Shown: positions 44,592 through 53,646 of the stretch, one piece after another
How the letters are laid out: each line of letters begins with the position of its first letter
How positions within the stretch are numbered: the first letter of the stretch is position 1
Assembly (NCBI GenBank): GCA_022822495.1
Contig: JAJEBQ010000015.1
Coordinates: 1 to 58,776, forward strand
From: Paracoccaceae bacterium
GTDB lineage: Bacteria; Pseudomonadota; Alphaproteobacteria; Rhodobacterales; Rhodobacteraceae
Direction: 5' to 3'
DNA: 58,776 nucleotides
The notes under the pieces: model-generated
What the model saw: the letters and a program-made list of their open reading frames with translations, nothing else
Told to the model about the DNA's origin: nothing
The model's database searches: none
Made by a program: the position numbers and the translations under genes

Positions 44592-46172
44592 TTGTCTAAC
44601 GTGCCACCACCCATTCAAAACGCATTAATATGTGTTTCCGACAAGTCAGATATTCTTGATTTTGCTCAGGAATTATACAAGCGGTCCATTACCATCATGT
44701 CAACAGGAGGTACCGCAAAATATCTTCGTGAAGCAGGAATACCCGTTCTGGAGGTTAGCGAATACACAGGTTTCAGTGAAATCATGGAAGGACGTGTTAA
44801 AACCCTCCATCCGCTGATACATGGAGGGATACTCGCCCGCAGGGGGAAAGATGAAGCAGTTATGCAGCGACACGGTATAATCCCCTTTGGTCTTGTTGTC
44901 GCCAATCTCTATCCCTTTGAATCAGCGATCATTGATTCTGAAAAACCGCTATCAAACGCAATTGACTATATTGATATTGGTGGGCCAGCCATGATCAGGG
45001 CTGCGGCCAAAAATTTCAAGGACGTGACAGTGGTTGTGGACAAAACCGATTATAACAGGGTACTGGAAAATATGGAACACAACGATGGCGGGGTTGATGA
45101 GGATACCAGATACTCCCTCGCCGTCAAGGCATTCGAGCATACGGCAAGATATGACCGAATCATTGCCAATTATCTTGGAAAAGCAACTTCTCATCAGAAC
45201 CTTGAAACAGGCGAAGAATTTCCCTCGATACTCAATTTAAACTGGTACTATCGACAAGGGATGAGGTATGGGGAAAATCCTCATCAGAAGGCAGCGTTTT
45301 ATGTTGAAAAGGAACCACCCCCGGGTAGTATTGCAAGTGCTCGACAGCTTCAGGGGAAAAAACTTTCCTACAACAATATTACCGATGTAGATGCAGCCAT
45401 TGAATGTGTACGTCAATTCGACAATTCTCCAACATGTGCGATAATTAAACACTCAAATCCTTGTGGGGTTGCCAGTGGAAATGATTTATTACAAGCCTAT
45501 GATAAAGCTCATGCTGCTGATCCTGAATCAGCATTTGGAGGCATAATAGCCTTCAACCGTGAACTTGATGAACGGACAGCCAGGGAAATTTTGAAGCAAC
45601 AATTCGTTGAAGTGGTTGTCGCACCAGAAATATCTAAACAAGCTGAACAATTACTAGCCGAAAAGGAAAATCTAAGAGTTTTGTCCTGTGGTGAATGGCC
45701 TGTTAAAGCTTGTTCATTAGAGTATAAACAGGTAGCTGGTGGACTGCTTGTTCAGGATTCTGATGCAAAACTGTACGATGAGTTGAGGGTGGTTACCATA
45801 AGAAAACCTAGTCATAAAGAGATGAACGATCTTCAGTTTGCCTGGCGAGTAGTACGGATGGTTAAGTCTAATGCCATAGTCTTCGCCAGTGACAACATGA
45901 CTATAGGAATTGGTGCCGGGCAGATGAGCCGTATTATCGCTACGCGGATTGCAGAGTTCAAAGCCGAGCAAGCTGGATTTGATATCAAAGGGGCAGTCAT
46001 GGCATCTGACGCCTTTTTTCCCTTCATTGACAGTATTGAAAAGGCTGCTACCATGGGTATAACCTCCATAATTCAACCCGGAGGTTCGGTACGTGATAAA
46101 GAAGTAATTGAGGCTTCAAACGCAAAGGGTATTTCCATGGTCTTTACTGGTACCAGACATTTTCGACACTAG
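44592..46172 (+). CDS. purH: Bifunctional AICAR transformylase / IMP cyclohydrolase
   Basis: A 526-residue enzyme for the last two steps of IMP synthesis. The N-terminal IMP cyclohydrolase domain has SDKSDILDFA, STGGTAKYLREAG and GRVKTLHPLIHGGIL. The AICAR transformylase domain has RYGENPHQKAAFY, the catalytic IKHSNPCGVA, and VMASDAFFPFIDSIE. The chosen start is TTG 44592, 10 bases after a perfect AGGAGG. A GTG at 44562 lies upstream of that ribosome-binding site and is less likely. Confidence 0.97.
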   Translation: MSNVPPPIQNALICVSDKSDILDFAQELYKRSITIMSTGGTAKYLREAGIPVLEVSEYTGFSEIMEGRVKTLHPLIHGGILARRGKDEAVMQRHGIIPFGLVVANLYPFESAIIDSEKPLSNAIDYIDIGGPAMIRAAAKNFKDVTVVVDKTDYNRVLENMEHNDGGVDEDTRYSLAVKAFEHTARYDRIIANYLGKATSHQNLETGEEFPSILNLNWYYRQGMRYGENPHQKAAFYVEKEPPPGSIASARQLQGKKLSYNNITDVDAAIECVRQFDNSPTCAIIKHSNPCGVASGNDLLQAYDKAHAADPESAFGGIIAFNRELDERTAREILKQQFVEVVVAPEISKQAEQLLAEKENLRVLSCGEWPVKACSLEYKQVAGGLLVQDSDAKLYDELRVVTIRKPSHKEMNDLQFAWRVVRMVKSNAIVFASDNMTIGIGAGQMSRIIATRIAEFKAEQAGFDIKGAVMASDAFFPFIDSIEKAATMGITSIIQPGGSVRDKEVIEASNAKGISMVFTGTRHFRH

Positions 46173-46200
46173 TCAAGATACTTCGAACCAACATGTTGCC

Positions 46201-47610
46201 TCAGTCCTTTCCAAATGGACTTACCCAGATTAACAAGACAAGACCAATCAAGGCCAATACAATTACAGGTGATATTCCAAGTCTTTGATCCCCAGTTATG
46301 TTGGTAACCACCGCGATGAGAAAAGGGGCTAGGAAGGAGGTTGCCTTGCCAGCAAGAGCATACAAACCAAAGGCTTCAGTGTACCTCCCCTTGTTAGCTT
46401 GCAGAACCATCATTGTTCGAGATGAAGCTTGAAGGGATCCACCAACAGCACCAATAAGACACCCACAAATCCAGAACATGATGTGTGGAAGGGAAGAACC
46501 TTCTACAACCGGTATGAATAATACTTCCTCAAGTGAGGTTGATAAAATTATAAACCCAACAAGGATCAAAATGATTATGGATACCAAAATGACGATTTTA
46601 GGCCCCAATCGCTTGTCGTAATAACCTCCGATCAAAGTAGCTATGGAACCAAATACCAAGGCCAAGATACCGAATATACCCAACTGTGTAATTGACCAGC
46701 CAAGCACTCCAGCGGCATAAATTCCCCCAAAGGCAAATATGCCAGTCAAAGCATCTCGGTAAAACATCGAAGATGCAAGATAAACTGCTAAACTTCTGTT
46801 TTTTGTCAGATTGGCAAAGGTCGTTAACAAGGCATCCAAATCTTTTTGGATTAATCCATAAAAATGGGCTCTTCTGATTATTTTATCTTTTGATGATTGC
46901 CATTCATTATCCTGTGTTGGATCGGTTTTTACCCATAGAAAAAAAGGGATCATGAAAATCATGTACCATATGGCACAGAAAGGACCAACAAATCTGGTTC
47001 CTTCACGCGTTTCGACATTGAGACCAAAGAGTGGATCAATATTTATATATGTTTTCCCAAACTCATTTTCGGCAAAAAACAGCATCATGATGGCTAATGA
47101 TACGATCCCACCTAGATAACCAAATGCCCAGCCAAAACCAGAGATGCGACCAATTTCCTGCCTTGGGCCAAGGCCGGGTAACATTGAATTGGTTATTATC
47201 GTAGCAAATTCTATGCCGATAAGTCCTATGCCAAAAAAGGCCAAAATTAACCAAACCCTGTCAGAATTTGGTTCTGCTGACCAAAGGTAGGCGGAACCTG
47301 CAATAATCATTAGGGAAAAGGCGACTATCCAAGGGTTCTTGGAAGGATGATTATCAACAAAGGTGCCAAGAACAGGTGCAACTATCGCAATCGTGATGCC
47401 AGAAGCCGCCATCATCCAGCCCCAATATTCTTGGGCTAAGACTGAATCCGTCATTACCTCGGAGACAAAGTAAGGCCCGAATATGAATGTTATCAATAAT
47501 GTGTTGTAGGGTTGACTGGCCCAGTCAAAAAACATCCAACCCCAAATACGTTTCTTTTGTGTTGTCAAGCGATTACTCCATAAGCCATTAGGCTTCCATT
47601 TTCTGAGCAT
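46201..47610 (-). CDS. MFS transporter, UMF1 (Atg22-like) family
   Basis: A 469-residue membrane protein with about 12 hydrophobic helices. The N-terminal KKRIWGWMFFDWASQPYNTL segment is the UMF1 signature (FDWAxQPxxTL). An intracellular loop of about 80 residues separates the halves (QDNEWQSSKDKIIRRAHFYG). The start is ATG 47610; a TTG at 47658 is possible. Homologues are putative efflux or nutrient transporters with no assigned substrate. It converges on purH. Confidence 0.88.
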   Translation of the reverse strand: MLRKWKPNGLWSNRLTTQKKRIWGWMFFDWASQPYNTLLITFIFGPYFVSEVMTDSVLAQEYWGWMMAASGITIAIVAPVLGTFVDNHPSKNPWIVAFSLMIIAGSAYLWSAEPNSDRVWLILAFFGIGLIGIEFATIITNSMLPGLGPRQEIGRISGFGWAFGYLGGIVSLAIMMLFFAENEFGKTYINIDPLFGLNVETREGTRFVGPFCAIWYMIFMIPFFLWVKTDPTQDNEWQSSKDKIIRRAHFYGLIQKDLDALLTTFANLTKNRSLAVYLASSMFYRDALTGIFAFGGIYAAGVLGWSITQLGIFGILALVFGSIATLIGGYYDKRLGPKIVILVSIIILILVGFIILSTSLEEVLFIPVVEGSSLPHIMFWICGCLIGAVGGSLQASSRTMMVLQANKGRYTEAFGLYALAGKATSFLAPFLIAVVTNITGDQRLGISPVIVLALIGLVLLIWVSPFGKD

Positions 47611-47892
47611 AGTGTTTTCAATCCAAGCAGCAAAAGAAAAATTGCACAAGCCGATCAAATCACATTATATACCATAGTTTTGATGTACCTCTGCTTGTCT
47701 TTACGATTACAATTTTATGTCATTGCAGATACATAGCATCACGTAACGAGTTAGAGAGTGTGTGTGAATTGCGATTAGGCATTATTGATTTGGAACCGCA
47801 GCATGGATTGAAGAGTGATGGGCTGAAGATTTCATGAATGAGGGGGTATTTGATAAATTTTTTGTACTCGGAAATGGTTGAATGAGCTTTTG

Positions 47893-48771
47893 ATGTTAAG
47901 ATCGGAAACTTCTACATATTCAGCGACCGCATGGATGATGGGAGCGGTTATTTCGTTTAGCCTTATGGCCATGGCAGGTCGGCAGGCCATGCTTGATCTG
48001 GACACTTTTGAGCTCATGTTTTACAGATCTTTGGTGGGAATAATTGTCGTCATTGGCTGTGGAAGCATTGCTGGAACTTTGGGTCAAATCAAAATCCAGA
48101 AATTGCAATTGCATATTGTCCGTAACCTGTTCCATTTCGTTGGTCAGAACTTGTGGTTTTTTGCTGTGGCGATTATTCCATTCGCGCAATTATTTGCACT
48201 TGAATTTTCCTTTCCTATCTGGGTTGCCCTTGCAGCACCATTTTTACTCGGAGAAAAGCTCACAAAACCAAGATTAATCACTGCTATCATAGGCTTCATG
48301 GGTGTCTTGGTTGTATCTCAGCCAAGCATGGGATCTCTCAACTTAGGCGTAATGGCGGGTGCCTTTTGTGCACTTGGTTTTGCCGGTTCATATATTTACA
48401 CAAAAATACTTATACGGACTGAATCCGTTACCTGCATACTGTTCTGGATGTCAATAATTCAAGCAATCCTCGGTCTGGTTTTAGCAGGTATTGATGGTGA
48501 TATGGTAATACCCGATCAGGAGGCAATAATTTGGATTGTGATTATCACTTTTACCGGTCTATTAGCGCACTTTTGTATCACACGGGCACTGGAATTGGCC
48601 CCGGTAGTGATTGTTGCCCCCATGGATTACATAAGATTACCATTTATAGCCATTATCGGAATGCTGTTTTACAACGAAAGTATCGACCTGTTGATAATTT
48701 CCGGTGCAATTCTGATTGTTGGAGCAAATTATGCAAATGTTTACTGGGAAAACAAGCACAAAGCACCCTGA
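47893..48771 (+). CDS. EamA/DMT superfamily transporter
   Basis: A 292-residue, ten-helix drug/metabolite transporter with two EamA repeats. The first includes MFYRSLVGIIVVIG and LEFSFPIWVALAAPFLLGEKLTKPRL; the second includes APVVIVAPMDYIRLPFIAIIGMLFYNE. Related proteins export amino acids or metabolites. The ATG at 47893 is chosen over an upstream TTG (47878). It converges on the TRAP operon. Confidence 0.9.
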   Translation: MLRSETSTYSATAWMMGAVISFSLMAMAGRQAMLDLDTFELMFYRSLVGIIVVIGCGSIAGTLGQIKIQKLQLHIVRNLFHFVGQNLWFFAVAIIPFAQLFALEFSFPIWVALAAPFLLGEKLTKPRLITAIIGFMGVLVVSQPSMGSLNLGVMAGAFCALGFAGSYIYTKILIRTESVTCILFWMSIIQAILGLVLAGIDGDMVIPDQEAIIWIVIITFTGLLAHFCITRALELAPVVIVAPMDYIRLPFIAIIGMLFYNESIDLLIISGAILIVGANYANVYWENKHKAP

Positions 48772-48823
48772 CCAAATAACCTTGGTATGAGGCAAATGAG
48801 TGGGTAAATGTTTTACCTGCAAA

Positions 48824-51178
48824 TTAATGGGGTATGAGATTGGGCACAATGGTTACAACTTCCGGGAAGATACTTAGAAGCCCCAAACCGATTACCTGAA
48901 TTATGACAAAAGGTACGACACCGCGGTAGATATGCCTGGTTGTAACTTCAGGTGGTGACACCCCTCGTAAATAAAAGAGGGCAAATCCAAAGGGTGGCGT
49001 AAGGAAAGAAGTTTGAAGATTAACCGCGATCATGATGGTTACCCACTTGGGGTCAAGTGTTCCCCCATAGATTACAGGCCCAACAATAGGTATGACGATA
49101 TAGATGATTTCAAGGAAATCGAGAACAAATCCCAAAATGAACAGCACGAGCATGACAATCAGAAAGACAACCCATTCGCGTTCAAAACTACGTAGAAACT
49201 CTTGAATGTAGTGCTCGCCACCAAATGAAATGACAACCAGGTTCAGTAGTTGGGATCCGATCAGGATCGTAAATACCATTGAGGTGACTTTTGCCGTTTC
49301 TCTGACAACTGGAGAAAGCACTTTGGTTTTTAGCAGGGTCCAACAGGCATACAGCAATCCCAAAATACAGATGTGATACATGGCCAAGGCTGTAATGATG
49401 GCTATCCACTCCTCGAACAGGATGGTTTCCTTACCTGTTCGCAGGTCAAAATTTATTCCTATGAGAAGCATGATTACCATGGCAAAACTGGAAATAAGTA
49501 TAATTCGACCTGACTTGTTTTGATCCTGGAGTTTTCTATATGCTGCTAGCATAATGGCGCCGCCAGCACCAAGTGCGGCGGCCGGGGTGGGATTTGTTAT
49601 CCCACCGAGGATTGAGCCTAGCACGGCAACGATCAGAATTAATGGCGGGAAAACAACCCGTAACAACTCATTTTTGCCAAGTGTCGATAGGGCGTGACCA
49701 CAACCGTAAACCGTCAAGGCAAGTGGGACAGCCAAAAACACTACGGTCATGCCTGGTGAAGTTGTTGGACTGATAAGAGTTACATCAATAAGGATGGCCA
49801 GAAATGAACCAGCAAAACCAATGTAAAGGGGTTTCGGGTCGGTTGATATTGAAATCCCCCGTGCGGTTGAGAGGATCAGTGACAAAAACAGGAACAAAAC
49901 TGTTACCCCAGTACCTATTATTGGTGCTGCCGAAATCTTATCCTCAATTGCCTGGGCAAACTCTTCCGGTGTAAGTTTCCTGCTTGCTTCTACTCCTCCT
50001 GCATCCTTGGTTTTCTGGGCTTGTTCGACCGCCCGATCCCAGCGCTCCTGACCATGAAGCTCGATCATGGATTCCTGACATTTTTCGGATACGTTTGTTC
50101 TGAGTTCTGACGTAAACGCTACGTCAGTCATGGAGTCAACGACAATATTTTGACTGCCTATCAATCCGATTTGCGTCAGAAGAATGGTGCCTCCGATCAA
50201 GCCCGCTGGTACGGCAAGAAGCCAAGTATAAACTGCCCGTTTGGATATTGAACTTCCGGTGGTATGTTTACCTAAAACAGGTGGGGCCTTTGTGGGGTTG
50301 ATTAAAGCATACCCAAAGGCGTAGGCGGCATAGAGCAAGGCAAGCATAATACCTGGAAGGATTGCAGCTTGGAAAAGGGTTCCAACCGAAACAACTGCAG
50401 CTTCACCCAAATAGGTAAGGGCATCGGAACATCCAGCAGCTTGAGCCCTGGTTTCCTGTGCTGTGGAATACAAATCCCCTGCCAAGGTTCCTAAAAGAAC
50501 GATTACTATAGAGGGTGGAATGATCTGACCAAGCGTACCAGATGCCGAGATAACGCCTGTGGCAAGTTCTGGGGAATAGTTATTTCTAAGCATCGTAGGA
50601 AGGGAAAGGAGACCCATTGTAACAACGGTGGCGCCCACGATTCCAGTAGAGGCTGCAAGAAAAGCTCCAACGACAACAACTGAGACAGCCAATCCACCGG
50701 GTAGTGGGCCAAAAATACGAGCCATCGTGGTCAGCAAATCATTGGCAATTTTTGACCTTTCGAGCGTAATACCCATCATGACGAACATTATGACTGCCAG
50801 AAGTGTCTCAATGGACTGTCCAGCCAAAACACGTTCGTTCATCCGATTGACAATGAAACTTAGATTGCGATCAACCGCAACCTCCCATCCTCTTTCAAAC
50901 AGGGGCTGTGACAATACAGGTAAATCAGGATATTTAAACTTTGAGATCTCATAATGAGAAACACCAGCATCAATTAATGCTCTGTAATCGGTGCTCGCTG
51001 TATCTATGACCTGATGGATAAGCAAGCCAGAACTGTCAAGTGCTGCCAGGATACCAAAAGAAATAACTGCAGATCCACCTATGGCAAATGCAACAGGAAA
51101 TCCCGACATTATGGATCCGAATAGGGTTAGAAAGACTACTATGAGCCCGATTTCTACACCGTCAAGACCAAAAATCAT
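48824..51178 (-). CDS. dctM: TRAP transporter large permease subunit (DctM-type), unusually long
   Basis: A 784-residue DctM-type permease. Core family segments include GFPVAFAIGGSAVISFG, SQTLLAV-like MFVMMGITLERSKIANDLL, GIVGATVVTMGLLSLPTML and SASGTLGQIIPPSIVIVLLG. The C-terminal end has MIAVNLQTSFLTPPFGFALFYLRGV. Canonical DctM is about 425-440 residues. Here two soluble insertions (about residues 55-115 and 350-410) and additional central helices enlarge it. It is translationally coupled to dctQ by a four-base overlap. It imports an organic acid using the sodium gradient. Confidence 0.92.
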   Translation of the reverse strand: MIFGLDGVEIGLIVVFLTLFGSIMSGFPVAFAIGGSAVISFGILAALDSSGLLIHQVIDTASTDYRALIDAGVSHYEISKFKYPDLPVLSQPLFERGWEVAVDRNLSFIVNRMNERVLAGQSIETLLAVIMFVMMGITLERSKIANDLLTTMARIFGPLPGGLAVSVVVVGAFLAASTGIVGATVVTMGLLSLPTMLRNNYSPELATGVISASGTLGQIIPPSIVIVLLGTLAGDLYSTAQETRAQAAGCSDALTYLGEAAVVSVGTLFQAAILPGIMLALLYAAYAFGYALINPTKAPPVLGKHTTGSSISKRAVYTWLLAVPAGLIGGTILLTQIGLIGSQNIVVDSMTDVAFTSELRTNVSEKCQESMIELHGQERWDRAVEQAQKTKDAGGVEASRKLTPEEFAQAIEDKISAAPIIGTGVTVLFLFLSLILSTARGISISTDPKPLYIGFAGSFLAILIDVTLISPTTSPGMTVVFLAVPLALTVYGCGHALSTLGKNELLRVVFPPLILIVAVLGSILGGITNPTPAAALGAGGAIMLAAYRKLQDQNKSGRIILISSFAMVIMLLIGINFDLRTGKETILFEEWIAIITALAMYHICILGLLYACWTLLKTKVLSPVVRETAKVTSMVFTILIGSQLLNLVVISFGGEHYIQEFLRSFEREWVVFLIVMLVLFILGFVLDFLEIIYIVIPIVGPVIYGGTLDPKWVTIMIAVNLQTSFLTPPFGFALFYLRGVSPPEVTTRHIYRGVVPFVIIQVIGLGLLSIFPEVVTIVPNLIPH

Positions 51179-52125
51179 TGAGCGCTCTCTTTTTGTGGCA
51201 GAGCGGAATCTGAAGTTTCCAAGTTTGATTCCAAAACATCCTTGTCCAGGTATTTGTCGTCAGATTCTTCACCCTCACGATATTCAAGAAGTGAACGATA
51301 GAAGAAGGCTATTGCCTGCAGGAACATGAGGCCAGCAAATAGTAGTAAGAGAACCTTGAATAGAAAATAGGCATCAAAACCGCTTGGTGAGAAGCCAATG
51401 GTTTCAATATTCCATTTGGCTATACGGGATTTTCGTAACAAAACTTCCAGAGTATCTGTTGCAGATACCTTTGGTGTAATAAGGTGTCGCCACATGAAGT
51501 ACCATGCATATAACCAAATCAAAGACATCGCGGGTATCATGAAGAAAAGGGAACCGAGCATGTCAATGATCTTCTTTTTACGCCTTGATATTCCAGCATA
51601 GAATAAATCCACTCGGACATGCCCACCTTGAATGAAAGTATAGCTACAACATAGGCATATGACTATGGCGTTATAGAATTTGAGCTCTTCTGCCCACCAG
51701 GCCAAATCCTTTGTGTAAATAAAACTGACTGCTCCTTGGACAAGGTCATAACCCAGTGGGGAGGTAGGACCGAGTGCTATTTCCGATACGCGAAATATAC
51801 GTTGTAAAAAAACAATAATGATTTGTTGCAAAACCATCAGAATACCAGCCCAAGCAGCTATACGACCTACTTTATTACCAAGAAATTCAAGGATTCTGAC
51901 AGACCACCACATCACCGGTCGATGGTAAAGACCAACTGCCGTCAGGAGGATAAAAATTAACAGGATAGCAGAGAAAAACTCAAGTGATCCGCCGTAATAA
52001 ATGAAGCGCATCAAGGACTGTTTATCGTTCCAGTCCAGCCACAGTTGGGGGTGAGTTAAAGTATAAAATATATTATAGAAAGTAAGGGCTACTCCAATTA
52101 CGAACGACGAAACAAAGTCTATCAT
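51175..52125 (-). CDS. dctQ: TRAP transporter small permease subunit (DctQ-type)
   Basis: A 316-residue membrane subunit, larger than the usual 160-230 residues because of an N-terminal extension with additional helices. GGHVRVDLFYAGISRRKKKIIDMLG is the conserved DctQ loop (GHVRVD core). The C-terminal tail is acidic. It sits between dctP and dctM. Confidence 0.9.
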   Translation of the reverse strand: MIDFVSSFVIGVALTFYNIFYTLTHPQLWLDWNDKQSLMRFIYYGGSLEFFSAILLIFILLTAVGLYHRPVMWWSVRILEFLGNKVGRIAAWAGILMVLQQIIIVFLQRIFRVSEIALGPTSPLGYDLVQGAVSFIYTKDLAWWAEELKFYNAIVICLCCSYTFIQGGHVRVDLFYAGISRRKKKIIDMLGSLFFMIPAMSLIWLYAWYFMWRHLITPKVSATDTLEVLLRKSRIAKWNIETIGFSPSGFDAYFLFKVLLLLFAGLMFLQAIAFFYRSLLEYREGEESDDKYLDKDVLESNLETSDSALPQKESAQ

Positions 52126-52148
52126 GAATTAGTCCCTTAGGAGAGGGT

Positions 52149-52173
52149 ATTGCCCCTTTGTTTAAGGGGCAAT
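52149..52173. promoter_or_regulatory. Stem-loop between dctP and dctQ
   Basis: A perfect 10-bp inverted repeat (ATTGCCCCTT, five-base loop, AAGGGGCAAT) lies in the 57-bp gap. On the transcribed minus strand no T-run follows, so it is probably not a full terminator. Such structures often protect the upstream message, giving more binding protein than permease. Confidence 0.7.
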
Positions 52174-52182
52174 TTCTGTTTT

Positions 52183-53262
52183 TTATGAACCCATTACCCG
52201 GTCACGTTGGGCACGATAGGCTCCAGTTGAGCTGGTTAACCATGCAGAACTATCTCTCATAGTGGCTTGATAGTCTGCCAGGATCTCAGCAAAGAGATCA
52301 TCCTCAGAATATTGCTCATAGAGCTGCATTGAGGCAGAACCAAATGCGTCCCAAACACTATTTGGGAACTCTAAAACCTTGACCCCTTCAGCCTGGAGAC
52401 GACTTAGCGCACTACCATTATGGTACAGGTACTGGCTGAGGTTCCAAACATTGGCATGTCCTGCAACCACTTCAATCATTCCTTGATGCTCAGGAGACAG
52501 ATTATTGAACACTTCGAGGTTAGTTGCCAGGGTAAGACCGGCTGCTGGTTCGTGGAAACCAGCAGTATAATAGAATTTGGTAATCTCCTGGAATCCTGCC
52601 TTTTCGTCGGCCCATGGACCAATCCACTCCGTGCCGTCAAGGGCTCCTGAAGCAAGCGCTTGATAGACTTCAGCACCTGGAATGTTCTGTACGGATGCAC
52701 CTAACAGTCCGAGGGCTTGTCCGCCCAAACCGGGCATTCGGAACTTAAGGCCATCAAAATCCTCGGGGCCGTTGATTTCCTTACGGAACCAACCACCTGC
52801 CTGGGTGCCGGTGTTACCCGCGAGGAATGATTTAAGGCCAAAAATCTCACCCAGTGTATCATGATACATTCGTCCATTGCCATGATAATACCAGTTGTTC
52901 AACTCGGTGGCAGTCATTCCAAAAGGAACTCCAGTAAAGAAAGCAAAACCAGGATGCTGACCTACAAAGTAATAATCAGCAGCGTGGTACATGTCAGCTT
53001 GACCTGAAGCAACGGCATCAAAAACTTCAAAAGCACCCACAAGCTCTCCGGCGGCTTTAACATCAATAGTTAAAGAACCACCCGAAATTTTATTGATGTT
53101 ATCAGCACAAATTTGTGCTGCATCAAAAACACCTGCAAGACCGCGGCCCCATGATGTTACCATCGTGAGTTTGACATTGCCCTGGGCAATGGCCGGTGCA
53201 GCTAGACCGGCAGTAGCGACACCGGCAACAGCAGATGATTTCAAAAAGGATCTTCTGTCCAT
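52183..53262 (-). CDS. dctP: TRAP transporter solute-binding protein (DctP/TakP-type)
   Basis: A 359-residue periplasmic binding protein. The N-terminus carries a TAT-type signal (RRSFLKSSAVAG, cleavage after AIA). FRMPGLGGQ with its conserved Arg contacts the substrate carboxylate, and GTEWIGPWAD is typical of the TakP alpha-keto acid group. It is the first gene of the operon dctP-dctQ-dctM. The predicted substrate is a 2-oxo or related carboxylic acid. Confidence 0.93.
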   Translation of the reverse strand: MDRRSFLKSSAVAGVATAGLAAPAIAQGNVKLTMVTSWGRGLAGVFDAAQICADNINKISGGSLTIDVKAAGELVGAFEVFDAVASGQADMYHAADYYFVGQHPGFAFFTGVPFGMTATELNNWYYHGNGRMYHDTLGEIFGLKSFLAGNTGTQAGGWFRKEINGPEDFDGLKFRMPGLGGQALGLLGASVQNIPGAEVYQALASGALDGTEWIGPWADEKAGFQEITKFYYTAGFHEPAAGLTLATNLEVFNNLSPEHQGMIEVVAGHANVWNLSQYLYHNGSALSRLQAEGVKVLEFPNSVWDAFGSASMQLYEQYSEDDLFAEILADYQATMRDSSAWLTSSTGAYRAQRDRVMGS

Positions 53263-53646
53263 ATTTTAAATCTCCTATACAACAAAAGAATCTGGGGAAT
53301 AACAAATTTATCCCCCGAGAAAGACAATGGGCAGCAGGTTAAAATAATAGCAATTAATTGTCAATCGTTAAGTAACCCTTAATTTATAATTTGCTCTTGA
53401 CCAAATTTCATGCTTGGTCAATTAGATAAGGTTTTGGATTTGGTTTTTGGGGATCAGGTGAACACAGAATTGTTGTATGATTCGAAATCACTACTTTAAT
53501 TCAGCAGAAAAATTAAAAATCTGTTGTTCAATAAAGGCGAGTACTCCGCAAGTTTGAAGAATAAAGTCTGCAAGAAGTATTATCACGCCCACTAGTTTGG
53601 TATCATAAGGTTGTTAAACTGATGAAACTTTGATTAGGAAAAAAGA
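53263..53646. promoter_or_regulatory. Divergent control region of the TRAP operon and the MotB-like gene
   Basis: This 384-bp gap lies between divergent genes. The left half is AT-rich and includes a perfect palindrome at 53397-53421. The right end carries AGGAA at 53636-53640 ahead of TTG 53647. I see no small gene or RNA here. Confidence 0.45.
53397..53421. promoter_or_regulatory. Candidate operator palindrome upstream of dctP
   Basis: TTGACCAA and TTGGTCAA form perfect 8-bp arms around a 9-bp spacer, 135 bp upstream of the dctP start. The arms resemble GntR-family operators (TGGTC...GACCA). No regulator gene is next to it. Confidence 0.5.

Noticed and set aside
47760..47837. 25-codon frame upstream of the DMT transporter gene
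   Set aside because: GTG start without a Shine-Dalgarno, and it does not overlap or couple to the downstream gene.
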